Translations under genes and position numbers: made by a program
Notes under the pieces: generated by a model
What the model saw: the letters and a program-made list of their open reading frames with translations, nothing else
What the model was told of the DNA's origin: nothing
The model's database searches: none
In this document: one piece after another, positions 1 through 8,296 of the stretch
Numbering within the stretch: position 1 is the stretch's first letter
Layout of the letters: each line of letters starts with the position of its first letter
NCBI RefSeq assembly: GCF_038397725.1
Contig: NZ_CP151634.1
Coordinates: 1,116,001 to 1,180,000 of the forward strand
Length of the DNA stretch: 64,000 nucleotides
From: Microbacterium sp. LWO13-1.2
GTDB taxonomy: Bacteria > Actinomycetota > Actinomycetes > Actinomycetales > Microbacteriaceae
Reading direction: 5' to 3'

Positions 1-616
1 CGATCGCGGTGAAGATGCCGTAGAACACGTACATGAACCCGGTGACGTAGTAGCCGGCGCCGAAGAGCAGCGGCACCCCCACCACATCGACCGCGATCCA
101 GATCAGCCAGAACTCCGTCCAGCCCTTGGCCATGCCGTAGGTGGCCAGCAGGGATCCGACGAAGGTCCAGGCATCCGCCCATACCGGCTCCCAGGAGCCG
201 AGTGCTCGGAACAGCGGCGTGAGGGCGACGGTGCCGACGATCATCCCGAGGACGAGACCGATCCGCGCGCCCGTCGGTGCCCAGCGCGGAGTCAGGCGGC
301 CGCCCCCGGCCGCGGCCTGTCGCCACCGCATCCATCCATAGATCGCGACCGCGATGAACATCACCTGACGTCCGGCTTGTCCGAGCAGATGCGGAAGCGA
401 GTGGTCCGGGCTGAGGACCGAACCGAGGAACACGGTGAGCAGCAGCAGGTTTCCGATGATTCCGACCGGCCAGGCCCAGATCTTGCGGCGCATGCCCCCG
501 AGCGCACTCGCGAGGCCGAAGGCGTTGCCGACCACCTCTCGCACGAGGAGGACCTGTCCGCCGGGGAGGGTCCAGTACGAGTTGAAGCTGTCGACCAGCC
601 AGTGCAGCGCGTTCAT
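1..616 (-). CDS. pnuC: PnuC-family nicotinamide riboside/NAD-precursor transporter, truncated by the window edge
   Basis: Integral membrane transporter for uptake of nicotinamide riboside or a related NAD precursor. The minus-strand translation shows the family pattern: an amphipathic N-terminus (ALHWLVDSFNSYW), a GG-R/K-WPVGIIGN segment near residue 55, several hydrophobic helices, and the Trp-rich KGWTEFWLIWIAVD stretch near residue 180. The C-terminus lies beyond base 1. The ATG at 616 is preceded by AGGAAA; an in-frame ATG at 628 is an alternative with a poorer ribosome site. It lies about 60 bases downstream of moaA on the same strand, so it may be read through from the molybdate operon, although the functions are unrelated. 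Family assignment is firm; the exact substrate is not. Confidence 0.82.
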   Translation of the reverse strand, partial: MNALHWLVDSFNSYWTLPGGQVLLVREVVGNAFGLASALGGMRRKIWAWPVGIIGNLLLLTVFLGSVLSPDHSLPHLLGQAGRQVMFIAVAIYGWMRWRQAAAGGGRLTPRWAPTGARIGLVLGMIVGTVALTPLFRALGSWEPVWADAWTFVGSLLATYGMAKGWTEFWLIWIAVDVVGVPLLFGAGYYVTGFMYVFYGIFTAI

Positions 617-676
617 CGTTTCCTGCATCCGCGCTTTCGGGAGCGCATCGCCGACGTTAGCAGGAGCCGGGCGGCG

Positions 677-1774
677 TCAGCCGCCGATGTAGCTCATCTC
701 GATGCGCTGGCGGGCTTCGCGCAGTTCCGGCGTGAGGCTCGCGCGCACCTCCGAGTAGCGATCGTCTCTGGCGCCCCAGATCGACGCCATCGCCGTCGCC
801 AATTCCTCGTCATCGGCACCGCCGCGCAGCAGTGCACGCAGATCGTGGCCTTCGGTGGCGAACAGGCAGGTGAACAGCTTGCCCTCCGTCGAGATCCTCG
901 CCCGATTGCACGTGCCGCAGAACGTGTTCGTCACCGACGAGATCACGCCGATCTCTCCGGAGCCGTCGGTGTACCGCCACCGCTGGGCCGTCTCACCCGG
1001 CACTGCCGCACCGACCGGTTCGAGGGGGAAGAGCGCACCGAGACGCTCGACGATCTCGGCTGAGGGCACCACCTCGTCGAGCGACCAGCCGTTGGAGGTG
1101 CCGACGTCCATGTACTCGATGAACCGCAGCACGTACGGGGTTCCCTTGAACCGCGCCGCCATCCCCTCGATCTCACCGTCGTTCAGCCCGCGCTTGACGA
1201 CCATGTTCAGCTTGATCGGCCCGAGCCCGGCGGCGTGCGCGGCATCGATGCCGTCGAGCACCCGGGCGACCGGGAAGCGCACATCGTTCATCCGCTGGAA
1301 CAGTTCGTCGTCGAGCGAGTCGATCGAGACGGTCAGCCGGTCGAGTCCGGCATCCTTCAGCGCCTGCGCCTTGAGAGTCAGCGCCGAGCCGTTCGTGGTC
1401 AGAGCGATCTCGAGCCGCTCGCCTTCGGGGGTGCGCAGAGCAGCCAGCCGGGCGATCAGATCTTCGATGCCGCGACGCAGCAGCGGTTCGCCGCCGGTCA
1501 GCCGCAGTTTGCGCACGCCGTGTGCGGCGGCGACCCGCGCGATCCTCTCGATCTCCTCGAAGCTGAGCAACTCCTCCCGATCGAGGAACGCATAGTCCCG
1601 ACCGAACACCGATCGAGGCATGCAGTAGACGCAGCGGAAGTTGCAGCGGTCGGTCACCGAGATGCGCAGGTCGCGCAGCGAGCGGTCGAATCGGTCGGTC
1701 AGGCCGCCGGTCGAGGGCAGGCGCATGACCCCTGTGGCCCGCGAATGCGCAGCGGGATCTGGAGTGATCGACAT
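677..1774 (-). CDS. moaA: GTP 3',8-cyclase MoaA (molybdenum cofactor biosynthesis)
   Basis: Radical-SAM enzyme for the first step of molybdopterin synthesis, converting GTP to 3',8-cyclo-7,8-dihydro-GTP (which MoaC turns into cPMP). The 365-residue protein has the N-terminal cluster motif C44-x3-C48-x2-C51 (CNFRCVYC), the [11 protein letters not shown] segment, the C-terminal second-cluster cysteines C286, C289 and C303 (FCGTCNRAR, then LFTCLF), and the Gly-Gly C-terminus typical of the family. AAAGGGGA precedes the ATG. It starts 33 bases after modC on the same strand, so it is probably the last Mo-related gene of the modABC operon. It supports the molybdopterin xanthine dehydrogenase encoded a few kb away. 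Confidence 0.95.
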   Translation of the reverse strand: MSITPDPAAHSRATGVMRLPSTGGLTDRFDRSLRDLRISVTDRCNFRCVYCMPRSVFGRDYAFLDREELLSFEEIERIARVAAAHGVRKLRLTGGEPLLRRGIEDLIARLAALRTPEGERLEIALTTNGSALTLKAQALKDAGLDRLTVSIDSLDDELFQRMNDVRFPVARVLDGIDAAHAAGLGPIKLNMVVKRGLNDGEIEGMAARFKGTPYVLRFIEYMDVGTSNGWSLDEVVPSAEIVERLGALFPLEPVGAAVPGETAQRWRYTDGSGEIGVISSVTNTFCGTCNRARISTEGKLFTCLFATEGHDLRALLRGGADDEELATAMASIWGARDDRYSEVRASLTPELREARQRIEMSYIGG

Positions 1775-1807
1775 CGCGTCCCCTTTGAGTGGCTACGGTA
1801 GCACCGC

Positions 1808-2863
1808 TCAGGACGAGCGGCGCATCGAGACGTCGTGGTCGGAAATGGAGAACCGGAGGTGCGCGCCCGGTCGCGCCCCTGCGGTGAGGGCGGTGGACGA
1901 CGGGCAATCGACGGCGATATCCGGATGCTCCGCCGTGAAGAGCCGCACCCCTCCGGGGACCGGCTCCATCAGCGCGACCGTGCCGGTCCAGGTGTTGGCG
2001 GCCGCGTCAACGAGGGCCTCGGGGGAATGGATCCGCACCGAGCCGGGGGCGAACACCGCGGTTCCGGCATCCCCGGAGCGCAGCCGGTCGCCCTGCCCTG
2101 CCCAGCGCAAGCCGGAGCCCGTCTGCAGGATGCCGTCGGCATCGGCCGAGCCTGCCACGAGATTCACGCCGGCCACGGCCGCCACGAAGGGCGAGTTCGG
2201 GTGCCCCAGCACTTCAGCGGTCGTGCCCTGCTGCACCACGCGTCCGTCCTGCAGCACCGCGGTCTGCGCGGCGAGCACGACCGCATCCAGGGGGTCGTGG
2301 GTGACCAGGACGATCGGGATGCCGGCCCGGTCACGCAGTTCGGAGACGAGTCGTCTGGCCTGGCCCGCCGTCTGCGCGTCGAGGGCGGCGAACGGCTCGT
2401 CCAGCAGCAGCGCGTCGGGCGCAGCCGCCAGGGCGCGAGCCAGAGCGACGCGCTGCTGCTGCCCGCCGGACAGTTGCGCAGGGCGCCGCTGCGCCAGTTC
2501 GTCGAGTCCGACATCGGCGAGCTGTGCGTGCGCGACATCGCGGGCCTCGGTGCGCGGCATCCCCTGCGAGCGTGGCCCGAATGCGACGTTCTCCAGTGCG
2601 GTCAGGTGCGGAAACAGCATCGGGCGCTGCCCGAGCAGACCGATCCGGCGGCGCTCCGGCGGCACTGAGCGATCCAGCGTTCGCCCGCCGAGGGTGATCC
2701 GGCCTTCGACGGCACTGTGGTGACCGGCGATCGCGCCGAGGAGTGTCGACTTGCCCGAGCCGTTCGGTCCGATAACGGCGAGCACTTCGCCCGCGTTCGC
2801 CGTGATCGCGGCCTCCAGCAGGAACACTCCGACGCGGGCGCGGATGCCGACGTCGAGCGTCAT
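1808..2863 (-). CDS. modC: molybdate ABC transporter ATP-binding protein ModC
   Basis: Cytoplasmic ATPase of the molybdate importer, 351 residues. Visible are Walker A GPNGSGKST (32-40), signature LSGGQ (131-135), Walker B ALLLDEP (151-157) and the switch histidine in LVTHDPLDAV. The last ~120 residues are a regulatory extension of the TOBE/Mop kind expected in ModC, though diverged here. The ATG at 2863 overlaps the modB stop (ATGA), indicating translational coupling. The reading frame stays open far upstream into modB, but nothing there resembles ABC proteins, so the coupled start is preferred. Confidence 0.93.
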   Translation of the reverse strand: MTLDVGIRARVGVFLLEAAITANAGEVLAVIGPNGSGKSTLLGAIAGHHSAVEGRITLGGRTLDRSVPPERRRIGLLGQRPMLFPHLTALENVAFGPRSQGMPRTEARDVAHAQLADVGLDELAQRRPAQLSGGQQQRVALARALAAAPDALLLDEPFAALDAQTAGQARRLVSELRDRAGIPIVLVTHDPLDAVVLAAQTAVLQDGRVVQQGTTAEVLGHPNSPFVAAVAGVNLVAGSADADGILQTGSGLRWAGQGDRLRSGDAGTAVFAPGSVRIHSPEALVDAAANTWTGTVALMEPVPGGVRLFTAEHPDIAVDCPSSTALTAGARPGAHLRFSISDHDVSMRRSS

Positions 2864-3684
2864 CGGATCGCATCCGCTCGCCAGCCGCGCATGAGCACGA
2901 GCACGCCGATGGCCACGATGATGAGCATGAGCGACAGGGCGATCGCGGTGTCCTCGCGCACGCCGGCGCCGTTGAACGCGGTGTAGATCGCGAGCGGCAT
3001 CGTGCGGGTGACGCCGGGGGCGTTGCCCGCGAACAGGGCCGTCGCGCCGAACTCGCCGAGTGCGCGGGCGAAGCAGAGCACAGAACCGGCGACGAGCCCT
3101 GGTGCGACGAGTGGCAGCGTCACCCGGCGGAACACGGTGAACCGGCCGGCCCCGAGCGTCGATGCGACCAGCTCGTGCCCGGTGCCGGCGGTGCGCAATG
3201 CACCCTCGACCGAGATGACCAGGAACGGCAGCGCCACGAACACCTGGGCGATCACGACGGCGGCGGTGGTGAACGGGATCTGCACGCCGGCTGCCGTCAG
3301 GGCACCGCCCAGGATGCCGCCGCGGCCGAGCAGGGAGAGCAGCGCGATGCCTCCGACGAGCGGAGGAAGGACGAGCGGGAGAGTCGCCAGGGTGCGCAGG
3401 ATCGACGCCAGCCAGGCGGGGCTGCGAGCGATCACGACCGCCAGCGGGATGCCGAGGACGGCGCAGATCAGCGTGGCGATCGTCGCCGTCGACATCGACA
3501 GCCCGAGTGCCTGCAGAGCCTCGGGCGAGGCGATCGTCGCGGGCACGCCTGCCCAATCCAGGCGAAGGAGCAAGGCGATGAACGGCAGCACGAGAAGCAG
3601 CGTCGCCAGCGTCGCGGGAATCACGATCCAGAACGGCGGACGCGGTGCCCTGGTGCTGCGTGGCGACGACGTGAGCAGGGTCAT
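2860..3684 (-). CDS. modB: molybdate ABC transporter permease ModB
   Basis: Membrane permease of the molybdate importer, 274 residues with about six transmembrane helices. The cytoplasmic EAA-type loop that contacts ModC is recognisable around GHELVASTLGAGRF and TLPLVAPGL, and the ARALGEFGATALFAG segment is characteristic of ModB. The start codon overlaps the modA stop and its stop overlaps the modC start (both ATGA), so modA, modB and modC are translationally coupled. Confidence 0.94.
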   Translation of the reverse strand: MTLLTSSPRSTRAPRPPFWIVIPATLATLLLVLPFIALLLRLDWAGVPATIASPEALQALGLSMSTATIATLICAVLGIPLAVVIARSPAWLASILRTLATLPLVLPPLVGGIALLSLLGRGGILGGALTAAGVQIPFTTAAVVIAQVFVALPFLVISVEGALRTAGTGHELVASTLGAGRFTVFRRVTLPLVAPGLVAGSVLCFARALGEFGATALFAGNAPGVTRTMPLAIYTAFNGAGVREDTAIALSLMLIIVAIGVLVLMRGWRADAIR

Positions 3685-4496
3685 GGCGCTCCGAAACCGT
3701 ACTCGGCGAGTACTCGCTGGCCGGACTCGGACAGCACGAACGCGACGAACGCCGTTGCCGCGGTCGGATTCGCGGCATCCCGCAGTGCGGACAGCGGGTA
3801 CACGTTGGTGGCGCGCTCGGCGCCGGCGATGTCGACTCCGGTCACATCACCGGCGGCCGCCGCGACATCGGTGCGGTAGACCAGGCCCGCATCGGCCTCG
3901 CCCGACTTCACCTTGCTGAGCACAGCGGTGACGTTCTGCTCCTCACTGGCCGGCCTGAGCTCGATGCCGGCGTCGTCGAGGAGCGCACGCGCGGCCGTGC
4001 CGCACGGCACCTCGGGGGCGCACAGCACCACGGCGAGCCCGTCGCTGGCGAGGGCGGCGAGCGAGTCGATGCTCTCGGGGTTGCCCGGTGCCACCGCGAT
4101 CTGCAGGACGTTGCTCGCGAACGACTCCGGTTCGACGGCGAGCCCTGCATCGACCACCTTCGTCATGTTCTTCTCGTCCGCCGCGGCGAAGACGTCGGCC
4201 GCCGCGCCCTCGATCAACTGGACGGCCAGCACCGAGGAGCCGTCGTAGCTGATCGGGCGGACATCGACGCCCGGATGCTGCTCCTCGAAGTCCGCTGCCA
4301 ACTGGTCGAACGCTCCGGAGAGGGAAGCGGCCGCAAAGATCGTGAGTTCGCCGCTCAGTCCCGCTCCGCCCTGGCGGTCCGGTGTGCTCGCGGCATCCGT
4401 CTCACCCGAAGGGCCGGATGCCGAGCATCCGACGATCCCGAGACAGCCGACCAGGGTGACGGCGGCGACCAGGCGCCGAAGGGACAGGGCAGTCAC
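3681..4496 (-). CDS. modA: molybdate-binding lipoprotein ModA
   Basis: Substrate-binding component of the molybdate ABC transporter, lipid-anchored outside the membrane. From the GTG at 4496 the product has 271 residues, with RR followed by a hydrophobic signal and a lipobox ending at Cys24 (GIVGC). Mature-protein motifs typical of ModA include LTIFAAASLSGAF and DVFAAADEKNM near the middle. The GTG overlaps the stop of the upstream regulator gene (GTGA). The reading frame stays open 113 codons further upstream, but that stretch is antisense-like sequence within the regulator gene and is rejected. Confidence 0.93.
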   Translation of the reverse strand: MTALSLRRLVAAVTLVGCLGIVGCSASGPSGETDAASTPDRQGGAGLSGELTIFAAASLSGAFDQLAADFEEQHPGVDVRPISYDGSSVLAVQLIEGAAADVFAAADEKNMTKVVDAGLAVEPESFASNVLQIAVAPGNPESIDSLAALASDGLAVVLCAPEVPCGTAARALLDDAGIELRPASEEQNVTAVLSKVKSGEADAGLVYRTDVAAAAGDVTGVDIAGAERATNVYPLSALRDAANPTAATAFVAFVLSESGQRVLAEYGFGAP

Positions 4497-4900
4497 TGCG
4501 CAGCATCCCGTTCCGTCTCGAGGATGACCATGGTCGCCTTGACCACGGCGACGGCCTTCGACCCGACGTGGAGATTCATCTCGCGCGCGGCTTCCGATGA
4601 CATCAGTGTGATCACGCGATGCGGACCGCACTGCAGTTCGACCTGGGCCATCAGGCCGTCGATCTCGACGTGCGTGACCAGCCCGGTGAAGCGGTTTCGC
4701 GCACTGCGGCGGACGTCGCCGACATCGGAGGCCGCTGTCGCCAGTGCTTGCGCGCGCGCGGCGAGTTCGGCACCGTCGACGACCTGGCGTCCGGAAGAGT
4801 CGTGCCCCAGTGCGAGCACGCCGTCGGCGACCCACCGGCGCACGGTGTCGTCGCTCACGCCGAGGAGGGAGGCGGCCTCACTGATCCGGAAATGCGTCAT
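4493..4900 (-). CDS. HTH-Mop (TOBE) regulator or molybdate-sensing protein, first gene of the mod operon
   Basis: A 135-residue protein with an excisionase/MerR-like helix-turn-helix at about residues 4-25 (ISEAASLLGVSDDTVRRW), then a single Mop/TOBE molybdate-binding domain (SARNRFTGLVTHVEIDGL through VGSKAVAVVKATMVIL). The architecture resembles ModE in miniature and is inferred to sense molybdate and control this operon. The ATG at 4900 is preferred over the upstream in-frame start at 4936: a TAGTGT -10 lies 7 nt upstream, giving a leaderless transcript. An inverted repeat, TTGCG-GAAG-CGCAA, overlaps the -35 and would suit autorepression. The stop overlaps the modA GTG. Confidence 0.82.
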   Translation of the reverse strand: MTHFRISEAASLLGVSDDTVRRWVADGVLALGHDSSGRQVVDGAELAARAQALATAASDVGDVRRSARNRFTGLVTHVEIDGLMAQVELQCGPHRVITLMSSEAAREMNLHVGSKAVAVVKATMVILETERDAAQ

Positions 4901-4907
4901 GAAACGT

Positions 4908-4936
4908 ACACTAGTGGCGCATTTGCGGAAGCGCAA
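4908..4936 (-). promoter_or_regulatory. promoter of the mod operon with overlapping inverted repeat
   Basis: On the minus strand, TTGCGC (4936-4931), a 17-base spacer and TAGTGT (4913-4908) form a plausible sigma-70-type promoter whose start point would fall at or just before the ATG at 4900. The inverted repeat TTGCG-N4-CGCAA at 4923-4936 covers the -35 and is a candidate operator for the HTH-Mop protein. Confidence 0.55.
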
Positions 4937-4943
4937 TCAACAA

Positions 4944-4959
4944 TACCGCATGGTGGAAT
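4944..4959. promoter_or_regulatory. candidate IclR operator, site 1 (guaD/azgA)
   Basis: TACCGCATGGTGGAAT matches the motif close to TTCCGYATNGTGGAA found before four other purine-catabolism units in this window. A second overlapping inverted repeat, TGGAAT-AGGA-ATTCCA (4954-4969), extends it. The site lies just upstream of the guaD -35 (4977) and next to the mod promoter. Confidence 0.6.
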
Positions 4960-4976
4960 AGGAATTCCAAAAAAAC

Positions 4977-5005
4977 TGGACGGACAGCCGTTTCGCTGTT
5001 ACTGT
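4977..5005 (+). promoter_or_regulatory. promoter of guaD-azgA (extended -10)
   Basis: TGGACG (4977-4982), 17-base spacer, TACTGT (5000-5005) with TG one base upstream (extended -10). This implies a leader of roughly 125 bases before guaD; no known riboswitch fold was recognised in it. Confidence 0.5.
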
Positions 5006-5136
5006 CGGAGAGTCCCGCCGGAGCCCTCTCGAGGGTCGCGGTCAGGCACGAAATCACAGTCAGCGGATCGACGAGGATCACGCACGAAACCCGTGAGTCC
5101 TCGAGCATCCGATCGAACGCAAGGAAGCTCTTCACC

Positions 5137-5667
5137 ATGGACTCCACCGGCATCACCACGTCCATCGTCACGACGCACGCAGACGTTCAGCCGTCACCGG
5201 CCGAGTACCTGGCTCGCGCCGTCGACCTCGCCACCGAGAACGTTCGCAATGACGGCGGTCCCTTCGGAGCCATCGTCGTCTCGGCCGACGGCCGCGTGTT
5301 CGAGGGCGTGAATCGCGTCACCGCGAATCTCGACCCCTCAGCGCACGCCGAGGTCACCGCGATTCGCAATGCCTGCCAGGGCCTCGGCACCTTCGATCTC
5401 AGCGGTGCGGTGCTCTACACCAGCTGCGAGCCGTGCCCGATGTGTCTCGCGACCTCGCTGTGGGCGCGGATCGAGAAGGTCTACTTCGCCGCCAACCGCG
5501 ACGACGCCGCAGACGCCGGCTTCGACGACGCGGTCTTCTATCGCTACTTCGAAGGCGGCGACGAAGACCGCGCGATCATGCCCGTCGCGCAGGAGCCCCT
5601 TCCGCCGGCGCAGCGCGTCGCCGCCTTCACCGAGTGGAGCCAGACGGCCACTCGCATCGACTACTGA
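5137..5667 (+). CDS. guaD: guanine deaminase, cytidine-deaminase fold
   Basis: Cytosolic zinc hydrolase converting guanine to xanthine and ammonia, feeding the xanthine dehydrogenase encoded downstream. The 176-residue protein closely resembles the short Bacillus-type GuaD: zinc ligands His70, Cys100 and Cys103 (HAE and PCPMC motifs), proton-shuttle Glu72, the GGPFGA segment at 40-45, and the AGFDDAVFYRYFE region conserved in GuaD but not in tRNA adenosine deaminases. AAGGAAG precedes the ATG. It is followed 49 bases later by a purine permease in the same direction. tRNA-specific adenosine deaminase is the main alternative but fits less well. Confidence 0.9.
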   Translation: MDSTGITTSIVTTHADVQPSPAEYLARAVDLATENVRNDGGPFGAIVVSADGRVFEGVNRVTANLDPSAHAEVTAIRNACQGLGTFDLSGAVLYTSCEPCPMCLATSLWARIEKVYFAANRDDAADAGFDDAVFYRYFEGGDEDRAIMPVAQEPLPPAQRVAAFTEWSQTATRIDY

Positions 5668-5716
5668 TCTCCCCGATTTCCTCAGCCTCACCCCACCCGA
5701 GCAGGAGAGTACTTTC

Positions 5717-7192
5717 ATGTCTCAGACCGCCGAAGTCCGCAAAGGCGCGGACGCCCCGGATGAACAGCCGCCCGTGAGCGCGCTCGACCGTTTCTTCGAG
5801 ATCACCAAACGCGGCTCGAGCATCCCGCAGGAGATCCGCGGCGGGCTCGTCACCTTCTTCGCGATGGCCTACATCGTCATCCTCAACCCGATCATCCTCA
5901 GCAGCGGCGAGGACGTCACCGGCACCGCGCTCGACTTCGCACAGGTCGGCGCCGTCACCGGACTCACCGCCGGTGTGATGACGGTGCTGATGGGACTGTT
6001 CGCCCGGGTTCCGTTCGCGCTCGCCGCAGGCCTCGGGATCAACTCCTTCCTCGCCGTATCGGTGGTCGGAGACGTCAGCTGGCCCGAGGCCATGGGCCTC
6101 GTGATGATCAACGGCGTGCTCATCGTGCTGCTTGGTGCCACCGGCATCCGGACCGCGATCTTCCACGCCGTCCCGCAGGCGCTGAAGGCGGCGATCACCG
6201 TCGGCATCGGCCTGTTCATCGCCTTCATCGGATTCGTCGACGCCGGATTCGTCAATCGGACGCCCGCCGGTCCTCCGGTGCAGCTGGGCGACAACGGTTC
6301 GCTGACGTCGATCCCGACCCTCATTTTCGTCGGCACGCTGGTGCTGATGGGCATCCTCATCGCCCGCAAGGTGCCCGGTGCGATCCTCATCGGCATCGTC
6401 GCCGGCACGATCGGGTCGATCATCGTCGAAGCGACGATGAAGCTCGGACCGCTGTTCGGCGCCGACGGCGAGAACCCCGGTGGCTGGCACATGTCCGTGC
6501 CGGGGCTTCCGACCCAGTGGCTGAGCATCCCCGACTTCTCCCTGATCGGACAGTTCGACCTGTTCGGCTCCTTCGGCCGGATCGGTGTCCTGTCGGCGGT
6601 CATGCTCGTCTTCACGCTGCTGTTCACGAACTTCTTCGACGCCATGGGCGCGATGACGGGTCTCGCCAGAGAGGCCGGTATCGCCCGCAAGGACTCGACC
6701 TTCCCCCGCCTGCGCAGCGCTTTCGTGGTGGAGGGCGCCGGTGCGGTGATGGGTGGCGGCACGTCGAGCTCGTCGGCCACCGTCTTCATCGACAGCGCGG
6801 CCGGTATCGCCGAGGGTGCGCGCACCGGATTGGCCGCCCTGATCACCGGCGGACTCTTCCTGCTGTCGATGTTCTTCACCCCGCTGACGGCGATCGTGCC
6901 GATCGAGGTGGGCGCCGCGGCACTGGTCATCGTCGGCGCGCTGATGATGTCGCAGATCCGCGAGATCAAGTTCGACAAGTTCGCCGTCGCGATGCCGGCA
7001 TTCCTCACGATCGTGACGATGCCGCTGACCTACTCGATCGCGAACGGCATCGGTGCCGGCTTCATCGCCTGGGCTGTCGTCAACACGCTCGCGGGTCGTG
7101 CCCGCAAGGTGCACTGGCTGCTGTGGATCGTCGCCGTCGGCTTCGCCGTGTACTTCGTGCGCGGGCCGATCGAGACGTTGCTCGCCGGCTGA
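5717..7192 (+). CDS. AzgA-like NCS2 purine permease (guanine/hypoxanthine)
   Basis: Proton-coupled nucleobase importer of the AzgA/PbuG branch of the NCS2 family, 491 residues, about 12-13 membrane segments. Conserved features are EIRGGLVTFFAMAYIVILNP at about 38-57, ALAAGLGINSFLAV, and FFDAMGAMTGLAREAG in the second half. The ATG at 5717 follows GCAGGAGAG and lies 49 bases after guaD, so the two genes form one unit that imports purine bases and begins their breakdown. The reading frame is open well upstream through guaD, but only this start gives the canonical N-terminus. Family certain; whether guanine, hypoxanthine, xanthine or adenine is preferred is not visible. Confidence 0.88.
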   Translation: MSQTAEVRKGADAPDEQPPVSALDRFFEITKRGSSIPQEIRGGLVTFFAMAYIVILNPIILSSGEDVTGTALDFAQVGAVTGLTAGVMTVLMGLFARVPFALAAGLGINSFLAVSVVGDVSWPEAMGLVMINGVLIVLLGATGIRTAIFHAVPQALKAAITVGIGLFIAFIGFVDAGFVNRTPAGPPVQLGDNGSLTSIPTLIFVGTLVLMGILIARKVPGAILIGIVAGTIGSIIVEATMKLGPLFGADGENPGGWHMSVPGLPTQWLSIPDFSLIGQFDLFGSFGRIGVLSAVMLVFTLLFTNFFDAMGAMTGLAREAGIARKDSTFPRLRSAFVVEGAGAVMGGGTSSSSATVFIDSAAGIAEGARTGLAALITGGLFLLSMFFTPLTAIVPIEVGAAALVIVGALMMSQIREIKFDKFAVAMPAFLTIVTMPLTYSIANGIGAGFIAWAVVNTLAGRARKVHWLLWIVAVGFAVYFVRGPIETLLAG

Positions 7193-7210
7193 CCGAAGCA
7201 TCCGCCGGCC

Positions 7211-7240
7211 GAGGCCGCCCCCATGCATGGGGGCGGCCTC
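7211..7240. terminator. 30-base perfect palindrome, bidirectional terminator-like hairpin
   Basis: GAGGCCGCCCCCATG followed directly by its exact reverse complement, 19 bases after the permease stop. No T-run follows, as is usual in high-GC actinobacteria. It separates azgA from the convergent xdhC. Confidence 0.7.
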
Positions 7241-7301
7241 ATCCGTGTGCGGGGAAACGTCCGTCTTCTGACCGGGAATTGTGAGGTGAGCGCTTCACCG
7301 G

Positions 7302-7366
7302 GTACGGATGCATGCTGAAAGTACAGATGCATGCTGGAATCCACCGATCTCAGCAGACATCTGTAC
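7302..7366. repeat. 19-base tandem duplication plus a 10-base inverted repeat, between azgA and xdhC
   Basis: GTACGGATGCATGCTGAAA (7302-7320) is followed immediately by GTACAGATGCATGCTGGAA (7321-7339), two differences in 19. The second copy starts with AGTACAGATG (7320-7329), which pairs exactly with CATCTGTACT at 7358-7367. More GCATGC-type words follow at 7372-7376. No coding function was seen in the 250-base convergent gap. Confidence 0.6.
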
Positions 7367-7444
7367 TCTCGGCATGCGGGTGTACCCGCGGCGGTATGCG
7401 ACGCGCATCTGCGGCGGGGCGGATGCTGGAGGCTGCCGGGCGAG

Positions 7445-8284
7445 TCAGTCGCGCGAGACGTCGACGGGCGCTGCCTCGTCGATGAGTTGCAGCATCCGGG
7501 CGGCGACACTGACGGCAATGGCCGCCGGCTGCTTGCCCGGTACCTCGGGGATGCCGATGGGAGTGGTCACCCGCGCGAGATCGCTCTCGGTCTGGCCGAG
7601 CTCGAGCAGCTTCTTCCGGAAGCGCGACCATTTCGACGACGAGCCGATGAGACCGATCGACGCGATGCCGTCGGTGCGCAGCGACTGATCGACCACGGCG
7701 AGGTCTTCGACGTGGTCATGCGTCATCACGAGCACGTGTGCGCCAGGCGGGAGTCCGGTCAGGGCGGCTTCCGGCACCGGCGCGTGCGTGATGTGCACCC
7801 GCGCGACACTGTCCGCGAAGAGGCCGGAGGCACCGGGTGCGCCGACCCGATCGGGCGCGAGCATCTCGCGTCGTGAGTCGATCAGGTGCAGGTCCAGCTC
7901 GTGTCTGGCGAGGATGCGGGAGAGCTCGAGCCCGACATGGCCGATGCCGAAGATCGCGATCGTCGGCGTCACGCGCATCGGCTCGAGCAACATGGTGACC
8001 TCTCCTCCGCAGCACTGCACACCGTACTCGGTGACGGCCTTGTCGCTGAGCGTGAGTGCCAGCAGCTCGGGCTCGGCGGCTCCTGCCGCGAGCATCTCCC
8101 TGGCCTTCTCGATCGCCGTCGCTTCGAGGTTGCCCCCGCCGACGGTTCCGAAGACATCGTCGGGGGAGACCACCATCTTCGCGCCGCCATTGCGGGGCGC
8201 GTGGCCGCGCACGACGGCCAGGGTCACGACGACGGCGGGCACCCGCTGTGAGCGCAGGTCCTGCAGAGCGTCGAGCCAGTCCAT
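7445..8284 (-). CDS. xdhC: xanthine dehydrogenase accessory protein XdhC
   Basis: Molybdenum-cofactor chaperone that binds and sulfurates Moco for insertion into xanthine dehydrogenase. The 279-residue protein has the XdhC/CoxI N-terminal domain (RGHAPRNGGAKMVV near 26-39, FGTVGGGNLEATAI near 45-58), the VQCCGGEV cysteine pair, and a C-terminal Rossmann-like domain starting at IAIFGIGHVGLEL. The C-terminal IGLIGSSSKWSRFRKKL motif is also typical. It is the third gene of the xdhABC operon, 12 bases after xdhB. Confidence 0.94.
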   Translation of the reverse strand: MDWLDALQDLRSQRVPAVVVTLAVVRGHAPRNGGAKMVVSPDDVFGTVGGGNLEATAIEKAREMLAAGAAEPELLALTLSDKAVTEYGVQCCGGEVTMLLEPMRVTPTIAIFGIGHVGLELSRILARHELDLHLIDSRREMLAPDRVGAPGASGLFADSVARVHITHAPVPEAALTGLPPGAHVLVMTHDHVEDLAVVDQSLRTDGIASIGLIGSSSKWSRFRKKLLELGQTESDLARVTTPIGIPEVPGKQPAAIAVSVAARMLQLIDEAAPVDVSRD

Positions 8285-8296
8285 CGAAGACTCCGC

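Noticed and set aside
1808..3778. A 656-codon frame suggesting a ModB-ModC fusion
   Set aside because: The N-terminal 305 codons are modB read out of frame; the true modB has its own frame and an ATGA overlap with modC.
5006..5136. Purine or other riboswitch in the guaD leader
   Set aside because: No conserved purine-riboswitch core was recognised in the ~125-base leader; no pairing strong enough to support a call.
7302..7367. Possible CRISPR-like repeat array
   Set aside because: Only two copies, directly adjacent with no spacer, and no cas genes in the window.
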